Shown in pieces: positions 1-9,533 of a stretch of 64,000 bases of DNA. Source of the stretch: Lactobacillus sp. ESL0701. GTDB taxonomy: Bacteria > Bacillota > Bacilli > Lactobacillales > Lactobacillaceae. The position numbers were made by a program, and so were the translations under genes. The notes below the pieces were generated by a model, which was given only the letters and a program-made list of their open reading frames with translations, was not told the origin of the DNA and searched no databases. Numbering within the stretch: the stretch's first letter is position 1; each line of letters opens with the position of its first letter. Location of the stretch: NCBI RefSeq assembly GCF_029433445.1, contig NZ_JAQTIC010000004.1, forward strand, positions 1 through 64,000, read 5' to 3'.

Positions 1-78
1 TATACTGATCGGACAGTTGCTTTAGTTGAATATCGTGATGGCTCAATCATTGATACTATCAAGCAAGTTAAAGACTAG
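1..78 (+). CDS. citF: C-terminal end of probable citrate lyase alpha subunit (partial)
   Basis: Only the last 25 codons are present, ending in TAG at 76-78. The peptide contains VALVEYRDGSIIDTIKQVKD, which resembles the C-terminus of citrate lyase alpha chains (CitF, citrate to acetyl-CoA transferase half of the lyase). The call rests on a remembered C-terminal signature over a very short stretch, so it is tentative. The reading frame is directly visible, and a strong terminator follows about 40 nt later. The rest of the gene lies outside the window. Confidence 0.5.
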   Translation, partial: YTDRTVALVEYRDGSIIDTIKQVKD

Positions 79-120
79 GTTTCATAAAGGTCAATTCTAA
101 AATTTAGACTATATTAAAAT

Positions 121-161
121 ACACGATTTCGAAATTTATTCGGAATCGTGTATTTTGTTTT
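121..161 (+). terminator. Rho-independent terminator after the citF-like gene
   Basis: An 11-bp stem (121-131 with 141-151, one G-T pair), a 9-nt loop and a T-rich tail at 152-161. It closes the upstream transcript. The next 140 nt are AT-rich without a convincing gene; they include a small palindrome AGAAAA-C-TTTTCT at 191-203 and a TTGACA at 160-165 whose downstream -10 is poor. Confidence 0.85.
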
Positions 162-300
162 GACAGTATCGCAATTTTATTAGTTATAGAAGAAAACTTT
201 TCTGAATGTAATAAGTCAAACTACATTTTAACAGAAGGTACCCTGCTATTTTTTATTTTCTCTACAAATACTTTATATTAATGTGAAAAAACTTATTAAC

Positions 301-329
301 TTGAAAAACTGTTACATTTAGTTTTAAAT
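301..329 (+). promoter_or_regulatory. Probable promoter for the gmk operon
   Basis: TTGAAA at 301-306, 17-nt spacer, TTAAAT at 324-329. Predicted start near 336, about 26 nt before the gmk ATG, with a GGGGAG ribosome site at 350-355. It lies between a strong terminator and the first gene of a long co-directional run, so a promoter is needed here. Confidence 0.5.
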
Positions 330-361
330 AGACTTAATAGCTTTTTATAGGGGAGTATGGC

Positions 362-976
362 ATGGCAGATAAAGGTTTGTTACTTGTCCTTTCGGGTCCT
401 TCTGGAGTTGGTAAAGGAACCGTTAAAAGTGCAATAGTTGAGAATAAAGTTTTCCCGTTTGAATATTCGGTGTCAATGACAACGCGTAAGCCGCGGCCGG
501 GCGAAGTTGATGGCAAAGATTATTTTTTTGTTTCAGAAGAACGTTTTAAGCAAGCTATTAACCATGGCGAACTTCTAGAATATAATAGATATGTGAACCA
601 TTATTATGGGACACCTCTTGCACCGGTTGAAAAAATGCTGGAGCAGGGAAAAGATGTTTTGTTAGAGATTGACGTTAATGGGGCGCAAAAAGTGCGTGAA
701 AAAATGCCGGATGGTGTCTTTATTTTCTTAACACCACCGGATCTGCACACTTTGCATGAACGTTTGGAAAATCGCGGTACAGAATCAGAAGACGTTATTA
801 TGGGACGCATTAAACAAGCCAGAGAGGAAATCTTGGTAATGCAGGATTATGATTATGCGGTTGTCAACGATCAAGTGGCAAATGCTGTTCATCATATCAA
901 GGCAATTGTTGATGCCGAGCATGTTAGCGTTAAACGGGTAATTGATACTTACCGAAAAATGGTCAGGGAGGACTAA
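362..976 (+). CDS. gmk: Guanylate kinase
   Basis: 204 residues, the normal length for the family. Transfers phosphate from ATP to GMP to give GDP in guanine nucleotide synthesis, in the cytosol. The P-loop GPSGVGKGT is at residues 12-20, followed by the GMP-binding segment with TTRKPRPGEVDGKDY around residues 40-56. The ATG at 362 is preferred over the out-of-frame ATG at 357; a GGGGAG site lies 6 nt upstream. It is the first gene of the run and sits 3 nt before rpoZ, the usual Firmicute gmk-rpoZ-priA-fmt-rsmB order. Confidence 0.97.
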   Translation: MADKGLLLVLSGPSGVGKGTVKSAIVENKVFPFEYSVSMTTRKPRPGEVDGKDYFFVSEERFKQAINHGELLEYNRYVNHYYGTPLAPVEKMLEQGKDVLLEIDVNGAQKVREKMPDGVFIFLTPPDLHTLHERLENRGTESEDVIMGRIKQAREEILVMQDYDYAVVNDQVANAVHHIKAIVDAEHVSVKRVIDTYRKMVRED

Positions 977-979
977 TTT

Positions 980-1198
980 ATGAGAGTTACATATCCATCA
1001 ATTGACAAATTATTAGCACGTGTTGATTCGCGTTATTCATTATCAGTGCTGGCAGCAAAAAGAGCACACGAATTAGAAGCTGGCGATCCTGAAGCATTAA
1101 AGAGCTACAAGTCGCAAAAGGCTGTCGGTAAGGCGCTGGAAGAAATCGAAGCCGGGAAAGTTACCGTTGATCCCGAACATCGCGAGGTTAATCAATAA
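980..1198 (+). CDS. rpoZ: RNA polymerase omega subunit
   Basis: 72 residues. Omega helps fold and assemble the beta-prime subunit of RNA polymerase. The N-terminus [20 protein letters not shown] and the following segment with AAKRAHEL match the omega family; the C-terminal tail is short and acidic. ATG at 980 lies 3 nt after the gmk stop with an AGGGAGGA site inside the end of gmk. A terminator-like hairpin follows the gene, so transcripts may partly end before priA. Confidence 0.95.
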   Translation: MRVTYPSIDKLLARVDSRYSLSVLAAKRAHELEAGDPEALKSYKSQKAVGKALEEIEAGKVTVDPEHREVNQ

Positions 1199-1212
1199 AT
1201 TGGTTAAATTTT

Positions 1213-1249
1213 ATGGCCTTCATCCGCAAGTGATGGAGGTCATTTTTTT
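1213..1249 (+). terminator. Hairpin with T-run between rpoZ and priA
   Basis: Stem ATGGCCT-CATC (from 1213) pairs with GATG-AGGTCAT (to 1243) around a short loop, followed by seven T at 1243-1249. The priA start lies only 13 nt further on. It may act as a partial terminator that lowers expression of the downstream genes relative to gmk-rpoZ. Confidence 0.7.
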
Positions 1250-1261
1250 CAAGGTGATTAA

Positions 1262-3658
1262 ATGATTGCGCAAGTAATTGTAGATATTGCAGCCAAGCAA
1301 ACGGATCGAATTTTTGAATATCATGTTCCAGATGAAGTTGGCGAAGTTGAGGTTGGCTCACGAGTTTTTGTGCCGTTTGGTCCGCGTAAATTGCAGGGCT
1401 TTGTGGTTGGTTTGACTGATAGTAGCCAGTTTCAAGGCAAATTAAGGGACCTTTTGTTAGTTGTCGATGAAATGCCGCCTTTGACCCCGGAATTAGTATC
1501 ATTATCCAAGGCACTGGCTGACCGAATTTTTTCGTATCGTATTACGCTTTTAAAAGCGATGTTGCCCCGAGTGATGCGCGCAAATTATCGCAAAATTTTA
1601 GTTCCTGTGTCTGCTAAAGCCAAGGCAATGTCCTTTTTTCAAGGCGAGCCGCTCGATTTAAGTAAAATTACTGCTCCAAAAGAAATTGCTGCCATCCGCA
1701 AATTGTTGCGCAGTGATGATGCTAAGATTGAATATGTGGTAGAAAATCGGGCTAAGGTTAAGACGCAGAACCAATATACTGTGCCGTTATCTAAAAAAGA
1801 TTACATTGACCTTTACGAATCATTACGGCAAAATGCAATTAAGCAAAAACAGCTATTGATGGCAATAATTGAGAATTATTCGGCTTTTCCGATGTTGCAG
1901 CAGCAACTAGAGCAGGCAGCACAAGTTAGCACGGCAGCCTTGACCAGTGCTGTTAAAAAAGGTTGGCTTAAAAAGGAGCCTGTGGAAGTTTATCGTGATC
2001 CATTAGCCGATGTTAATACGAGCAACAAGCATCATCAAATTAAATTAAATGATGAACAACAAACAGCACTAGACCAGATTGTGCCGGCAATTCAAACGGC
2101 TAAACCGCAGACTTTTTTACTTGAGGGGATTACTGGCAGCGGCAAGACTGAGGTTTATTTGCATGCAATCAGTCAGACATTAATTGGTGGCAAAAATGCG
2201 CTAATGTTGGTGCCGGAAATTTCGTTAACACCGCAGATGGTAACGCAGGTTAAAGAGCGCTTTGGCGAACAAGTCGCGGTATTGCATAGTGGCTTATCTG
2301 AAGGTGAATTGTATGATGAGTGGCGGCGGATTCGCCGCGGCGAAGTTCGCGTGGTTGTTGGTGCTCGCAGTGCGGTATTTGCGCCTTTAACTAATATTGG
2401 CTTAATTGTCATTGATGAGGAGCATGAGTCTTCTTACAAGCAGGAAGATAATCCCCGCTACCATGCCCGTGATGTTGCTATTTGGCGCAGTAAGTACAAT
2501 TCTTGTCCGCTGGTACTGGGCAGTGCTACACCATCACTTGATAGCCGTGCACGCGCGCAAAAGGGTGTTTATCAATTATTAAAATTGACTAAGAGAGCTA
2601 ACCAAAAGAACCTGCCTGAAGTTAAGTTAATCGACCTCAAGCAGGCTGATTTTGCTGGTGGGCAATTAGATCTGACCGTGGAATTGATTGATGCAATCAA
2701 GAGTAGGCTTGCTAAGAAGGAACAAGTTATTTTAATGCTTAATCGGCGCGGTTTTGCCAATTTTATGTTGTGTCGTGAATGTGGTTATGTCATGAAATGT
2801 CCTAATTGTGACCTGTCGCTGACGATGCACAAGGATACTGGGCAAATGCAGTGTCATTATTGTGGGTATACAATACAAATCCCGAAAAAGTGTCCTAATT
2901 GTCAGAGTTCTAAGATTCGTTTTTTGGGTACTGGCACGCAAAAGGTGCAGGAAGAATTGAATGCATTATTGCCAGGAGCAAGAATCTTACGGATGGACGT
3001 TGATACAACCAGGCGCAAAGGAGCATTTAAGCGTATTCTGGATTCATTTGGCGAGCATGAGGCAGATATTCTGCTGGGAACCCAAATGATTGCCAAGGGA
3101 TTAGACTTCCCTAATGTTACACTAGTTGGGGTGGTTAATGCCGATACTGGGCTATGGCTGCCGGATTATAATGCTTCTGAGCGGACATTTGAATTGTTAA
3201 CGCAGGTTGCTGGCCGGGCTGGTCGCGCTGAAAAAAAGGGTGAGGTCATGATTCAGACCTTTAATCCAGATCACTATGCAATTGCACTGGCACAAACGCA
3301 GGATTATGAACGTTTTTACGCTTATGAAATGCAGATGCGGCATGCGGGCAACTATCCGCCGTATTTTTACACTGTTTTAATCTCAGTCGCAGCCAAAAAA
3401 GAGCAGAACGCGGCTCGGGAAGCATTTAAGATTAAACGCCGACTGCAAGCTAATTTGCATCCGGCAACGATTGTCTTGGGTCCGACACCGAGTGCAATTT
3501 CTCGCTTAAAAAACCAATATTATTATCAAATACTGGTAAAATATAAAAAAGAAGCCAACTTAAATAATTTATTACACCAAATTCAGGACTCAGCACAGGA
3601 AGTAAAAAAGTACGGCCTAAATGTGTATATCGACAACGAGCCTGAGCGAATTATGTAA
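1262..3658 (+). CDS. priA: Primosomal protein N', replication restart helicase PriA
   Basis: 798 residues, normal length. A 3'-to-5' superfamily 2 DNA helicase that reloads the replisome at stalled forks. Visible in order: an N-terminal DNA-binding region (about 1-200), Walker A GITGSGKTE near 289-297, Walker B box DEEH at 385-388, a zinc-binding cysteine cluster with CRECG, CPNC, CHYC and CPNC between about 504 and 546, then the second helicase lobe with QVAGRAGRA. The ATG at 1262 follows an AAGGTGA site. The gene lies 12 nt before fmt. Confidence 0.97.
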   Translation: MIAQVIVDIAAKQTDRIFEYHVPDEVGEVEVGSRVFVPFGPRKLQGFVVGLTDSSQFQGKLRDLLLVVDEMPPLTPELVSLSKALADRIFSYRITLLKAMLPRVMRANYRKILVPVSAKAKAMSFFQGEPLDLSKITAPKEIAAIRKLLRSDDAKIEYVVENRAKVKTQNQYTVPLSKKDYIDLYESLRQNAIKQKQLLMAIIENYSAFPMLQQQLEQAAQVSTAALTSAVKKGWLKKEPVEVYRDPLADVNTSNKHHQIKLNDEQQTALDQIVPAIQTAKPQTFLLEGITGSGKTEVYLHAISQTLIGGKNALMLVPEISLTPQMVTQVKERFGEQVAVLHSGLSEGELYDEWRRIRRGEVRVVVGARSAVFAPLTNIGLIVIDEEHESSYKQEDNPRYHARDVAIWRSKYNSCPLVLGSATPSLDSRARAQKGVYQLLKLTKRANQKNLPEVKLIDLKQADFAGGQLDLTVELIDAIKSRLAKKEQVILMLNRRGFANFMLCRECGYVMKCPNCDLSLTMHKDTGQMQCHYCGYTIQIPKKCPNCQSSKIRFLGTGTQKVQEELNALLPGARILRMDVDTTRRKGAFKRILDSFGEHEADILLGTQMIAKGLDFPNVTLVGVVNADTGLWLPDYNASERTFELLTQVAGRAGRAEKKGEVMIQTFNPDHYAIALAQTQDYERFYAYEMQMRHAGNYPPYFYTVLISVAAKKEQNAAREAFKIKRRLQANLHPATIVLGPTPSAISRLKNQYYYQILVKYKKEANLNNLLHQIQDSAQEVKKYGLNVYIDNEPERIM

Positions 3659-3670
3659 AGGAGAATCGCA

Positions 3671-4615
3671 ATGACATCAGTTATTTTTATGGGGACGCCC
3701 GAGTTTGCAGTGCCGATTTTACGGGCATTAGTAGACCATAATTACGATATTCAGGCAGTTGTTACGCAGCCTGACAAGAAAGTCGGACGTAAGCAGAAGA
3801 TTACCCCAACACCGGTTAAGGTTGCTGCAGAAGAACTTAACCTGCCGGTCTTTCAACCAGTGAAATTGTCGGGTTCACCAGAAGTAGAAGAATTGATTGG
3901 CTTGCATGCTGACCTAATTATTACCGCAGCTTACGGGCAATTCTTACCAAGCAAATTTTTAGAATCAGTTAAAATTGCAGCGGTTAACGTGCATGGCTCA
4001 TTATTACCGAAGTATCGCGGCGGCGCGCCAATTCAATACTCGCTAATTAATGGTGATTCTGAAACTGGAATTACCATCATGGAAATGGTTAAGCAAATGG
4101 ACGCTGGTGATATTTATGCTCAAAAGGCTCTCAAAATTGAACCAGAAGACACCACAGGTAGCGTGTTTGCGAAGTTATCATTATTAGGTCGGGATTTATT
4201 GCTGGCAACTTTGCCGCAAATTATTGCTAATCCAGACCAAAAGACGCCGCAGGATACCAGCAAGGTTGTCTTTTCACCTAATATTCAAAAGCAGCAGGAG
4301 CAAATTAAATTAACGCAGACAGCAACGCAAGCGAATAATTTAATTCGCGGACTTAATCCAGATCCAGGTGCTTACTTGTCAGTTGCTGGTAAACGTCTAA
4401 AGGTCTGGCAGGCAGAGGTTAGTCAAGAAACAACAGACCTAGCAGCTGGTAAGTTAGTTGCCAATGACGACCGATTTGCGATTAGCTTTGCAGAAGGCAC
4501 GGTGCTTAACTTAGTTGAAGTCCAACCAGCAGGCAAAAAGAAAATGACCGTTAACAATTTTCTAAACGGTCAAGGCAGTAAGTATACAGTAGGAGAAAAA
4601 ATTGTCGACGACTAA
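3671..4615 (+). CDS. fmt: Methionyl-tRNA formyltransferase
   Basis: 314 residues. Adds a formyl group from 10-formyl-tetrahydrofolate to Met-tRNA(fMet) for translation initiation. The N-terminal Rossmann domain begins with the segment GTPEFAVPIL; the catalytic residues line up with the E. coli enzyme at Asn106, His108 (in VNVHGSLLPKYRGGAP) and Asp144 (in QMDAGDIY). The C-terminal OB-like domain begins near residue 205. Start ATG 3671 has AAAGGAG upstream. It overlaps rsmB by 14 nt, which suggests coupled translation. Confidence 0.97.
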   Translation: MTSVIFMGTPEFAVPILRALVDHNYDIQAVVTQPDKKVGRKQKITPTPVKVAAEELNLPVFQPVKLSGSPEVEELIGLHADLIITAAYGQFLPSKFLESVKIAAVNVHGSLLPKYRGGAPIQYSLINGDSETGITIMEMVKQMDAGDIYAQKALKIEPEDTTGSVFAKLSLLGRDLLLATLPQIIANPDQKTPQDTSKVVFSPNIQKQQEQIKLTQTATQANNLIRGLNPDPGAYLSVAGKRLKVWQAEVSQETTDLAAGKLVANDDRFAISFAEGTVLNLVEVQPAGKKKMTVNNFLNGQGSKYTVGEKIVDD

Positions 4616-5927
4616 AAGTGCGCGGGCAGTCGCGCTAGAAACCTTAATTCGCATTTTGCGTGATGGCTCATACTCAAACATCAGCTTGAATAATAGTTTG
4701 CGGCATTCGCAACTAAGCCAGGCTGACCGTAATTTTTGTACCCGGTTAGTTTATGGGACAATTCAGTATAAGATTTACCTGGAATATCAGCTGCATGACT
4801 TGGTTAAAACTAAGCTTAAAGAAGATTACCTGCTGCCGCTTTTATTGATGTCAGCCTACCAAATCCTATTTTTGGATAAGGTGCCTAATCGGGCTGCAGT
4901 TAATGAGGCAAATCTCTTGGCTAAACAATTCGGTAAGCCTCATTCAACTGGCTTTAAAATCGTTAACGGTATTTTGCATGCCTTAATTCGTCGTGGACCA
5001 GTATTGCCAGATAAGCAGGACTCAGTTCAATATTTAAGCGTGAAAGAAAGCGTGCCCGAATGGTTAGTCCAATATTTAATTGCTAATTGGGGAATTGAAC
5101 GCACAAACAGTATTTTAACTAGTATTAATTTGCCTGCTAAAAATACGGTGCGTGTGGCACGCGTAGCTGATTTCGAAGAAGTAATTAAGAAGCTGACAGA
5201 ATTAGGCTTTGAGCCAGAAAAATCAGCTATTGCAACTGATGAGCTGGTTTTGGCTCGCGGCGGCGTCAGTGAAACATCGTTATTTAAAGATGGTAAATTG
5301 ACAATTCAGGATGAAGCTGCTAGTTTAGCAGTAAGTGCTTTCAATTTTGTTGGAGAAGAAGAAGTCCTAGATGCTTGTAGTGCACCTGGCGGAAAAACCG
5401 TTCAAATTGCAGAAAATTTAACCACTGGTCATGTGACCGCGCTTGATATTCATGAAAACAAGTTGCGGCTAGTTAAGCAAAATGCTGACCGAATGAACGT
5501 CAAAGATCGGGTTATCACGAAGGCAATGGATGCCCGCAAGGCTGATCAAATTTTTGAACAAGGACAATTTGCCAAAATTTTAGTTGATGCGCCGTGTTCA
5601 GGTCTAGGTCTTTTACGACGTAAGCCGGAAATTCGCTATACTAAGAATTTGAATGATTTGACTAACTTGCAAAAGGTGCAGCTGGCATTATTGGACCATT
5701 TGAGTGGACTTGTGCAAGCAGAAGGCGAACTGGTGTATTCTACTTGTACGATTGCTGTTGAAGAAGATGAAGCAGTCGTCAAGGAATTTTTAAAGCAGCA
5801 TCCTGAATTTGAATTGCAGGCATTTAAGGCGGGAGAAATTGACGCACCTGATGGGATGCTTAAGATTTTACCTGATAGTTACGGCAGTGACGGCTTCTTC
5901 ATTGCTAAGTTTGTAATGCGAGGTTAG
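4602..5927 (+). CDS. rsmB: 16S rRNA (cytosine-967-C5)-methyltransferase
   Basis: 441 residues, TTG start inside the end of fmt with AGGAG upstream. SAM-dependent RNA m5C methyltransferase of the Sun/RsmB type. The N-terminal 140 or so residues form a NusB-like RNA-binding domain. The catalytic domain shows the SAM-binding DACSAPGGKT starting at residue 257, the conserved cysteine of DAPCSG (C332) and the catalytic cysteine of STCT (C382). Neighbours fmt and stp/prkC are the standard Firmicute order. Confidence 0.96.
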   Translation: MSTTKSARAVALETLIRILRDGSYSNISLNNSLRHSQLSQADRNFCTRLVYGTIQYKIYLEYQLHDLVKTKLKEDYLLPLLLMSAYQILFLDKVPNRAAVNEANLLAKQFGKPHSTGFKIVNGILHALIRRGPVLPDKQDSVQYLSVKESVPEWLVQYLIANWGIERTNSILTSINLPAKNTVRVARVADFEEVIKKLTELGFEPEKSAIATDELVLARGGVSETSLFKDGKLTIQDEAASLAVSAFNFVGEEEVLDACSAPGGKTVQIAENLTTGHVTALDIHENKLRLVKQNADRMNVKDRVITKAMDARKADQIFEQGQFAKILVDAPCSGLGLLRRKPEIRYTKNLNDLTNLQKVQLALLDHLSGLVQAEGELVYSTCTIAVEEDEAVVKEFLKQHPEFELQAFKAGEIDAPDGMLKILPDSYGSDGFFIAKFVMRG

Positions 5928-5931
5928 AGTT

Positions 5932-6681
5932 TTGATTAAAACAGCATACGCTTCAAGTATTGGTCGAATACGAAAAAGCAATCAAGATTTTGTACGAGTT
6001 TTTCAAAATAAAAGTGGCGCGACTATGGCAATTGTTTGTGATGGTATGGGCGGTCATCAAGGGGGAGATGTTGCTTCCACAATGGCTGTTAGCCATTTAG
6101 GTCACAACTTTAGCATAACCGATTTTACAGACTGTGAGAGTGCGCGTAAATGGCTTAAAGTACAGCTTAATTCTGAAAATGAAACTATCTTAAAAACTGC
6201 TGATCGCTTTCCCGATCTAAACGGCATGGGGACAACCATTGTTTTGGCGGTTGTTTTTGCTGAAGAAGCGTTAATTGCTCATTTAGGCGATTCGCGTGCT
6301 TATAGTTATACTGAAGGAAAATTTAGCCAATTAGTTGAAGACCATTCGCTGGTTAATGAACTTGTCAAAATGGGTCAAATTACTAAGCAGCAGGCAAAGC
6401 ACCATCCTCAAAAAAATATCATCACGCAAGCACTTGGCGTTTCCAGCACGATTGAACCAGAATTTAAGCAAATAGAACTACATGATGATGACGTGATTTT
6501 GCTATGTACAGATGGGTTAACCAATTCGCTAAGTGATCCCCAAATTCAACAAATTTTGGCCACTAAAGAGCTGTCTTTAAAGGAGCGATGCCGTAAATTA
6601 ATCAATGAGGCTAACCGTTTAGGTGGCGGCGATAATATTACTGTCTGTCTTATTGTTAATGAGGGCGGTGAGAAGCAGTGA
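5932..6681 (+). CDS. stp: PP2C-type serine/threonine protein phosphatase
   Basis: 249 residues, TTG start 4 nt after rsmB. A manganese/magnesium-dependent phosphatase that removes phosphates placed by the neighbouring kinase. Metal-binding motifs are clear: DGMGGHQGGD from residue 37, HLGDSRAY, LLCTDGLTN and the terminal GGDNIT. Cytosolic, with no signal or membrane segment. It overlaps the kinase gene by 4 nt (GTGA), the usual tight pairing of this antagonistic couple. Confidence 0.96.
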   Translation: MIKTAYASSIGRIRKSNQDFVRVFQNKSGATMAIVCDGMGGHQGGDVASTMAVSHLGHNFSITDFTDCESARKWLKVQLNSENETILKTADRFPDLNGMGTTIVLAVVFAEEALIAHLGDSRAYSYTEGKFSQLVEDHSLVNELVKMGQITKQQAKHHPQKNIITQALGVSSTIEPEFKQIELHDDDVILLCTDGLTNSLSDPQIQQILATKELSLKERCRKLINEANRLGGGDNITVCLIVNEGGEKQ

Positions 6682-8630
6682 TTGATAAAGGGTATTTGTT
6701 AGGCGATCGTTATCGAATTATTGACACGCTGGGCGAAGGCGGGATGGCTAATGTTTACTTAGCTGAAGATATTATTTTGCAACGAAAAGTTGCAGTTAAA
6801 ATCTTGCGAATGGACTTGCAGCGTGAGCCACAAACTCTTGCTCGATTTCAACGTGAGGCATTAGCTACTAGTGAATTAAGTCACCCCAATATTGTCATGG
6901 TACTTGATGTGGGAACCGATCATGGCCTGCCCTATATGGTAATGGAATACGTTTCGGGACCAGATTTAAAAGAATACATCCGCCAAAATTCGCCGCTGGA
7001 CTTACACGATGTAATTCGGATTATGGACCAAATATTAAGTGCCATGACCCTAGCTCACAAACATAATGTTATTCACCGTGATTTAAAGCCGCAGAATATT
7101 CTCATGGATAAACGGGGCAATATTAAGATTGCCGACTTTGGCATCGCTGTCGCCTTGAATCAGAATTCTATTACCCAGACTAATTCCGCAATCGGTTCGG
7201 TTCATTATATGTCCCCAGAGCAAACACGGGGAGGACTAGTAACCAAGCAGTCTGACTTGTATTCGCTGGGTATTATCCTTTATGAATTGATTACTGGTAC
7301 AGTGCCCTTTAACGGTGATACAGCTGTTGCTATTGCCTTAAAGCATGCCCAAGAGCCGATTCCATCAATTAAAGCTAAAGATCCTAAGGTCCCGCAAGCA
7401 TTAGAAAATGTGGTCTTGAAGGCAACTGCTAAGGATCCGCGAGATCGTTACAGTACTGCCAAAGAGATGAAGGCTGACCTAGATACTAGCCTTGATTCTA
7501 GCCGTGCAGATGAGGCAATTTTTGTTCCCAATCATGGTCTTAATAATGATGAAACCATTGTGTTGCCTAATTTTAAGCCAAGTCGAAAGTTACAGGCTAC
7601 ACAGCAAGACTTAGATAAAACCTCGGAAAAGCCGCCAACTAAAAAAGCCAGCCTATTAGCTAATTTACGCCAAAATAAGTGGTGGTGGTTATTTATTGCC
7701 ATTGCTGCGGTAGTAGTAGTTGGGCTGTTGCTTTTGGTTCTTAATAGTCATGAAGATGTTCGTGTTCCAGATGTAACTAATTTAACTGAAAAAAGTGCCC
7801 GTGCCCAACTTGAAAAGGTCGGCTTAAAAGTCGGTCATATTAAACATAAGAGTTCAGACAGTATTAATCGGGGACGAATAATTGAAACGTCCCCGCCTGC
7901 CGGCTCGCAAAGCAAGAAGGGGCATGTAGTTGATCTATATGTTTCTGATGGTGCGGGGATGGTGCGCGTACCTGATGTTACTGGTGATGACTATAATACC
8001 GCGACTGCTAAGTTGCAGAAGTTAGGTTTTGATGTCATTAAAGATAGTCAATATTCGCCTAATGTGCCGCCTGATCATGTAATTAGCCAAAGCATTGCTG
8101 CTGATGTTGAAGTTAAGCCAAGTCAAACCACAGTGACCTTGGTCGTATCTAAAGGCCGCGATGACGGCGTTAAACGTGATTCGATTAAGTTAGGGAATTT
8201 AAAGAATTACACGCTAAAAGAAGCGCAAGAATATGCTCATAAGTATGGTTTGACTCTGCAAGTGACCTCAACATATTCTGATAAAGTCAAAAAGGGTAAA
8301 ATTATTTCAATGAGTCCAGCTGCGGGCACGCAAGTATTGCGTAACAGTACAGTTACAGTGAGCCTGTCAGAGGGACCAAAGGAAGAAAAAGATTCCTCGA
8401 CAATTAAGACTTTTACCGTTAACTATGATTCTGAAAATAGTGCTGGCAGTCACGGCAATCACGTTCAAATCTATGTTTCTGATGATAATCATTCTCTGAG
8501 TGATATTTACCGTGACTTGTATATTAAGCACAATACTAACTTTTCAATTCCATTTTCGCTAAAAAATGGTACTGGTAGTTTGCGGGTTGTGCGTGATGGG
8601 CAAACTGTATTAAATGAAAAGGTGAAATAA
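6678..8630 (+). CDS. prkC: Membrane Ser/Thr protein kinase with three PASTA domains
   Basis: 650 residues, GTG start overlapping stp. The cytosolic kinase domain (about 1-270) shows LGEGGMANVYLAED, invariant Lys41 in VAVKIL, HRDLKPQN at 133-140 and ADFGIA. A basic linker precedes a single hydrophobic membrane segment starting near Trp335. Outside the cell are three PASTA repeats beginning about residues 361, 431 and 504; PASTA domains bind muropeptide or lipid II in this family. About 70 further residues after the third repeat resemble the extra C-terminal Ig-like module seen in B. subtilis PrkC; that comparison is an inference. Regulates cell-wall growth and division. Confidence 0.96.
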   Translation: MIDKGYLLGDRYRIIDTLGEGGMANVYLAEDIILQRKVAVKILRMDLQREPQTLARFQREALATSELSHPNIVMVLDVGTDHGLPYMVMEYVSGPDLKEYIRQNSPLDLHDVIRIMDQILSAMTLAHKHNVIHRDLKPQNILMDKRGNIKIADFGIAVALNQNSITQTNSAIGSVHYMSPEQTRGGLVTKQSDLYSLGIILYELITGTVPFNGDTAVAIALKHAQEPIPSIKAKDPKVPQALENVVLKATAKDPRDRYSTAKEMKADLDTSLDSSRADEAIFVPNHGLNNDETIVLPNFKPSRKLQATQQDLDKTSEKPPTKKASLLANLRQNKWWWLFIAIAAVVVVGLLLLVLNSHEDVRVPDVTNLTEKSARAQLEKVGLKVGHIKHKSSDSINRGRIIETSPPAGSQSKKGHVVDLYVSDGAGMVRVPDVTGDDYNTATAKLQKLGFDVIKDSQYSPNVPPDHVISQSIAADVEVKPSQTTVTLVVSKGRDDGVKRDSIKLGNLKNYTLKEAQEYAHKYGLTLQVTSTYSDKVKKGKIISMSPAAGTQVLRNSTVTVSLSEGPKEEKDSSTIKTFTVNYDSENSAGSHGNHVQIYVSDDNHSLSDIYRDLYIKHNTNFSIPFSLKNGTGSLRVVRDGQTVLNEKVK

Positions 8631-9524
8631 ATGACTAAGCAAGTCGAAGGAATTGTTGTGGGTCTGATTGCTGGCTTTTATGATGTGCAGACAGAATCTG
8701 GAATTGTACGTACAAGAGCACGTGGTGTTTTTCGTAAAAATAAGGAAAAACCAACGGTTGGCGATCATGTCCAAATCCAGATTGACGATCAAGGAACCAG
8801 TTATTTGGTTGCAATTATGCCGCGGCAAAACCTGATTGGGCGTCCAGCTTTGGCAAATGTAAATCATGTTCTGCTAGTTATGTCTGCCGTTGAGCCGGAT
8901 TTTTCTTTGCAGCTGCTTGATCGGTATTTGACGTTTTTTTCATGGCAAAAGGTCGCGGTTAGTATTTACTTGTCAAAAAGTGATATTGTCGATACTGATA
9001 AGCTGCAAGAAATTAAGCATGAGCTCAATTATTATGCCGCAATCGGTTACCCGGTTTATGATGATTGGTCTAAGTTAGCGACTGAATTGCCCAAGGCAAT
9101 CACTCAAGACCAGATTTGGACACTAGCAGGACAGTCTGGGGCTGGTAAGTCAACCTTGATTAATCATTTAAAAAAGGATTTAAAGCAAGAAACTGCCGCA
9201 ATTTCAACCAGTTTGAATCGTGGCAAACACACGACCAGAACGGTTCAATTATTTAGCCTAGGTCAAGGCTTTTTAGCTGATACACCGGGATTTTCGGCGA
9301 TTGACTTCACACCGATAAAGCTGAATGAATTATGTAATTATTTTAGTGAATTTAAAAAGGCCAGTGTTAATTGTAAGTTTCGTGGTTGTCAACACCTTAA
9401 AGAACCCGGTTGTGCGGTTAAAGAGCTTGTGCAAGAAGGCAAGATTCGTCAGAGCCGTTATGATGATTATTTGATGATGCGTAATGAGATTGCCAATGGT
9501 CGCATGCCTGAATATTTGAAATAA
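8631..9524 (+). CDS. rsgA: Ribosome small-subunit biogenesis GTPase RsgA
   Basis: 297 residues; its ATG follows the prkC TAA with no gap. A circularly permuted GTPase that checks 30S maturation. In order: an N-terminal OB fold, then the permuted G4-G1-G3 order with [13 protein letters not shown] from residue 167 and DTPGFS, then a C-terminal zinc knuckle with CKFRGCQH and the later GC. The G4 box reads SKSD rather than the commoner NKxD/TKxD, a mild variant. It continues the operon into rpe and thiN, as in many Firmicutes. Confidence 0.96.
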   Translation: MTKQVEGIVVGLIAGFYDVQTESGIVRTRARGVFRKNKEKPTVGDHVQIQIDDQGTSYLVAIMPRQNLIGRPALANVNHVLLVMSAVEPDFSLQLLDRYLTFFSWQKVAVSIYLSKSDIVDTDKLQEIKHELNYYAAIGYPVYDDWSKLATELPKAITQDQIWTLAGQSGAGKSTLINHLKKDLKQETAAISTSLNRGKHTTRTVQLFSLGQGFLADTPGFSAIDFTPIKLNELCNYFSEFKKASVNCKFRGCQHLKEPGCAVKELVQEGKIRQSRYDDYLMMRNEIANGRMPEYLK

Positions 9525-9533
9525 GGAGAAAGA

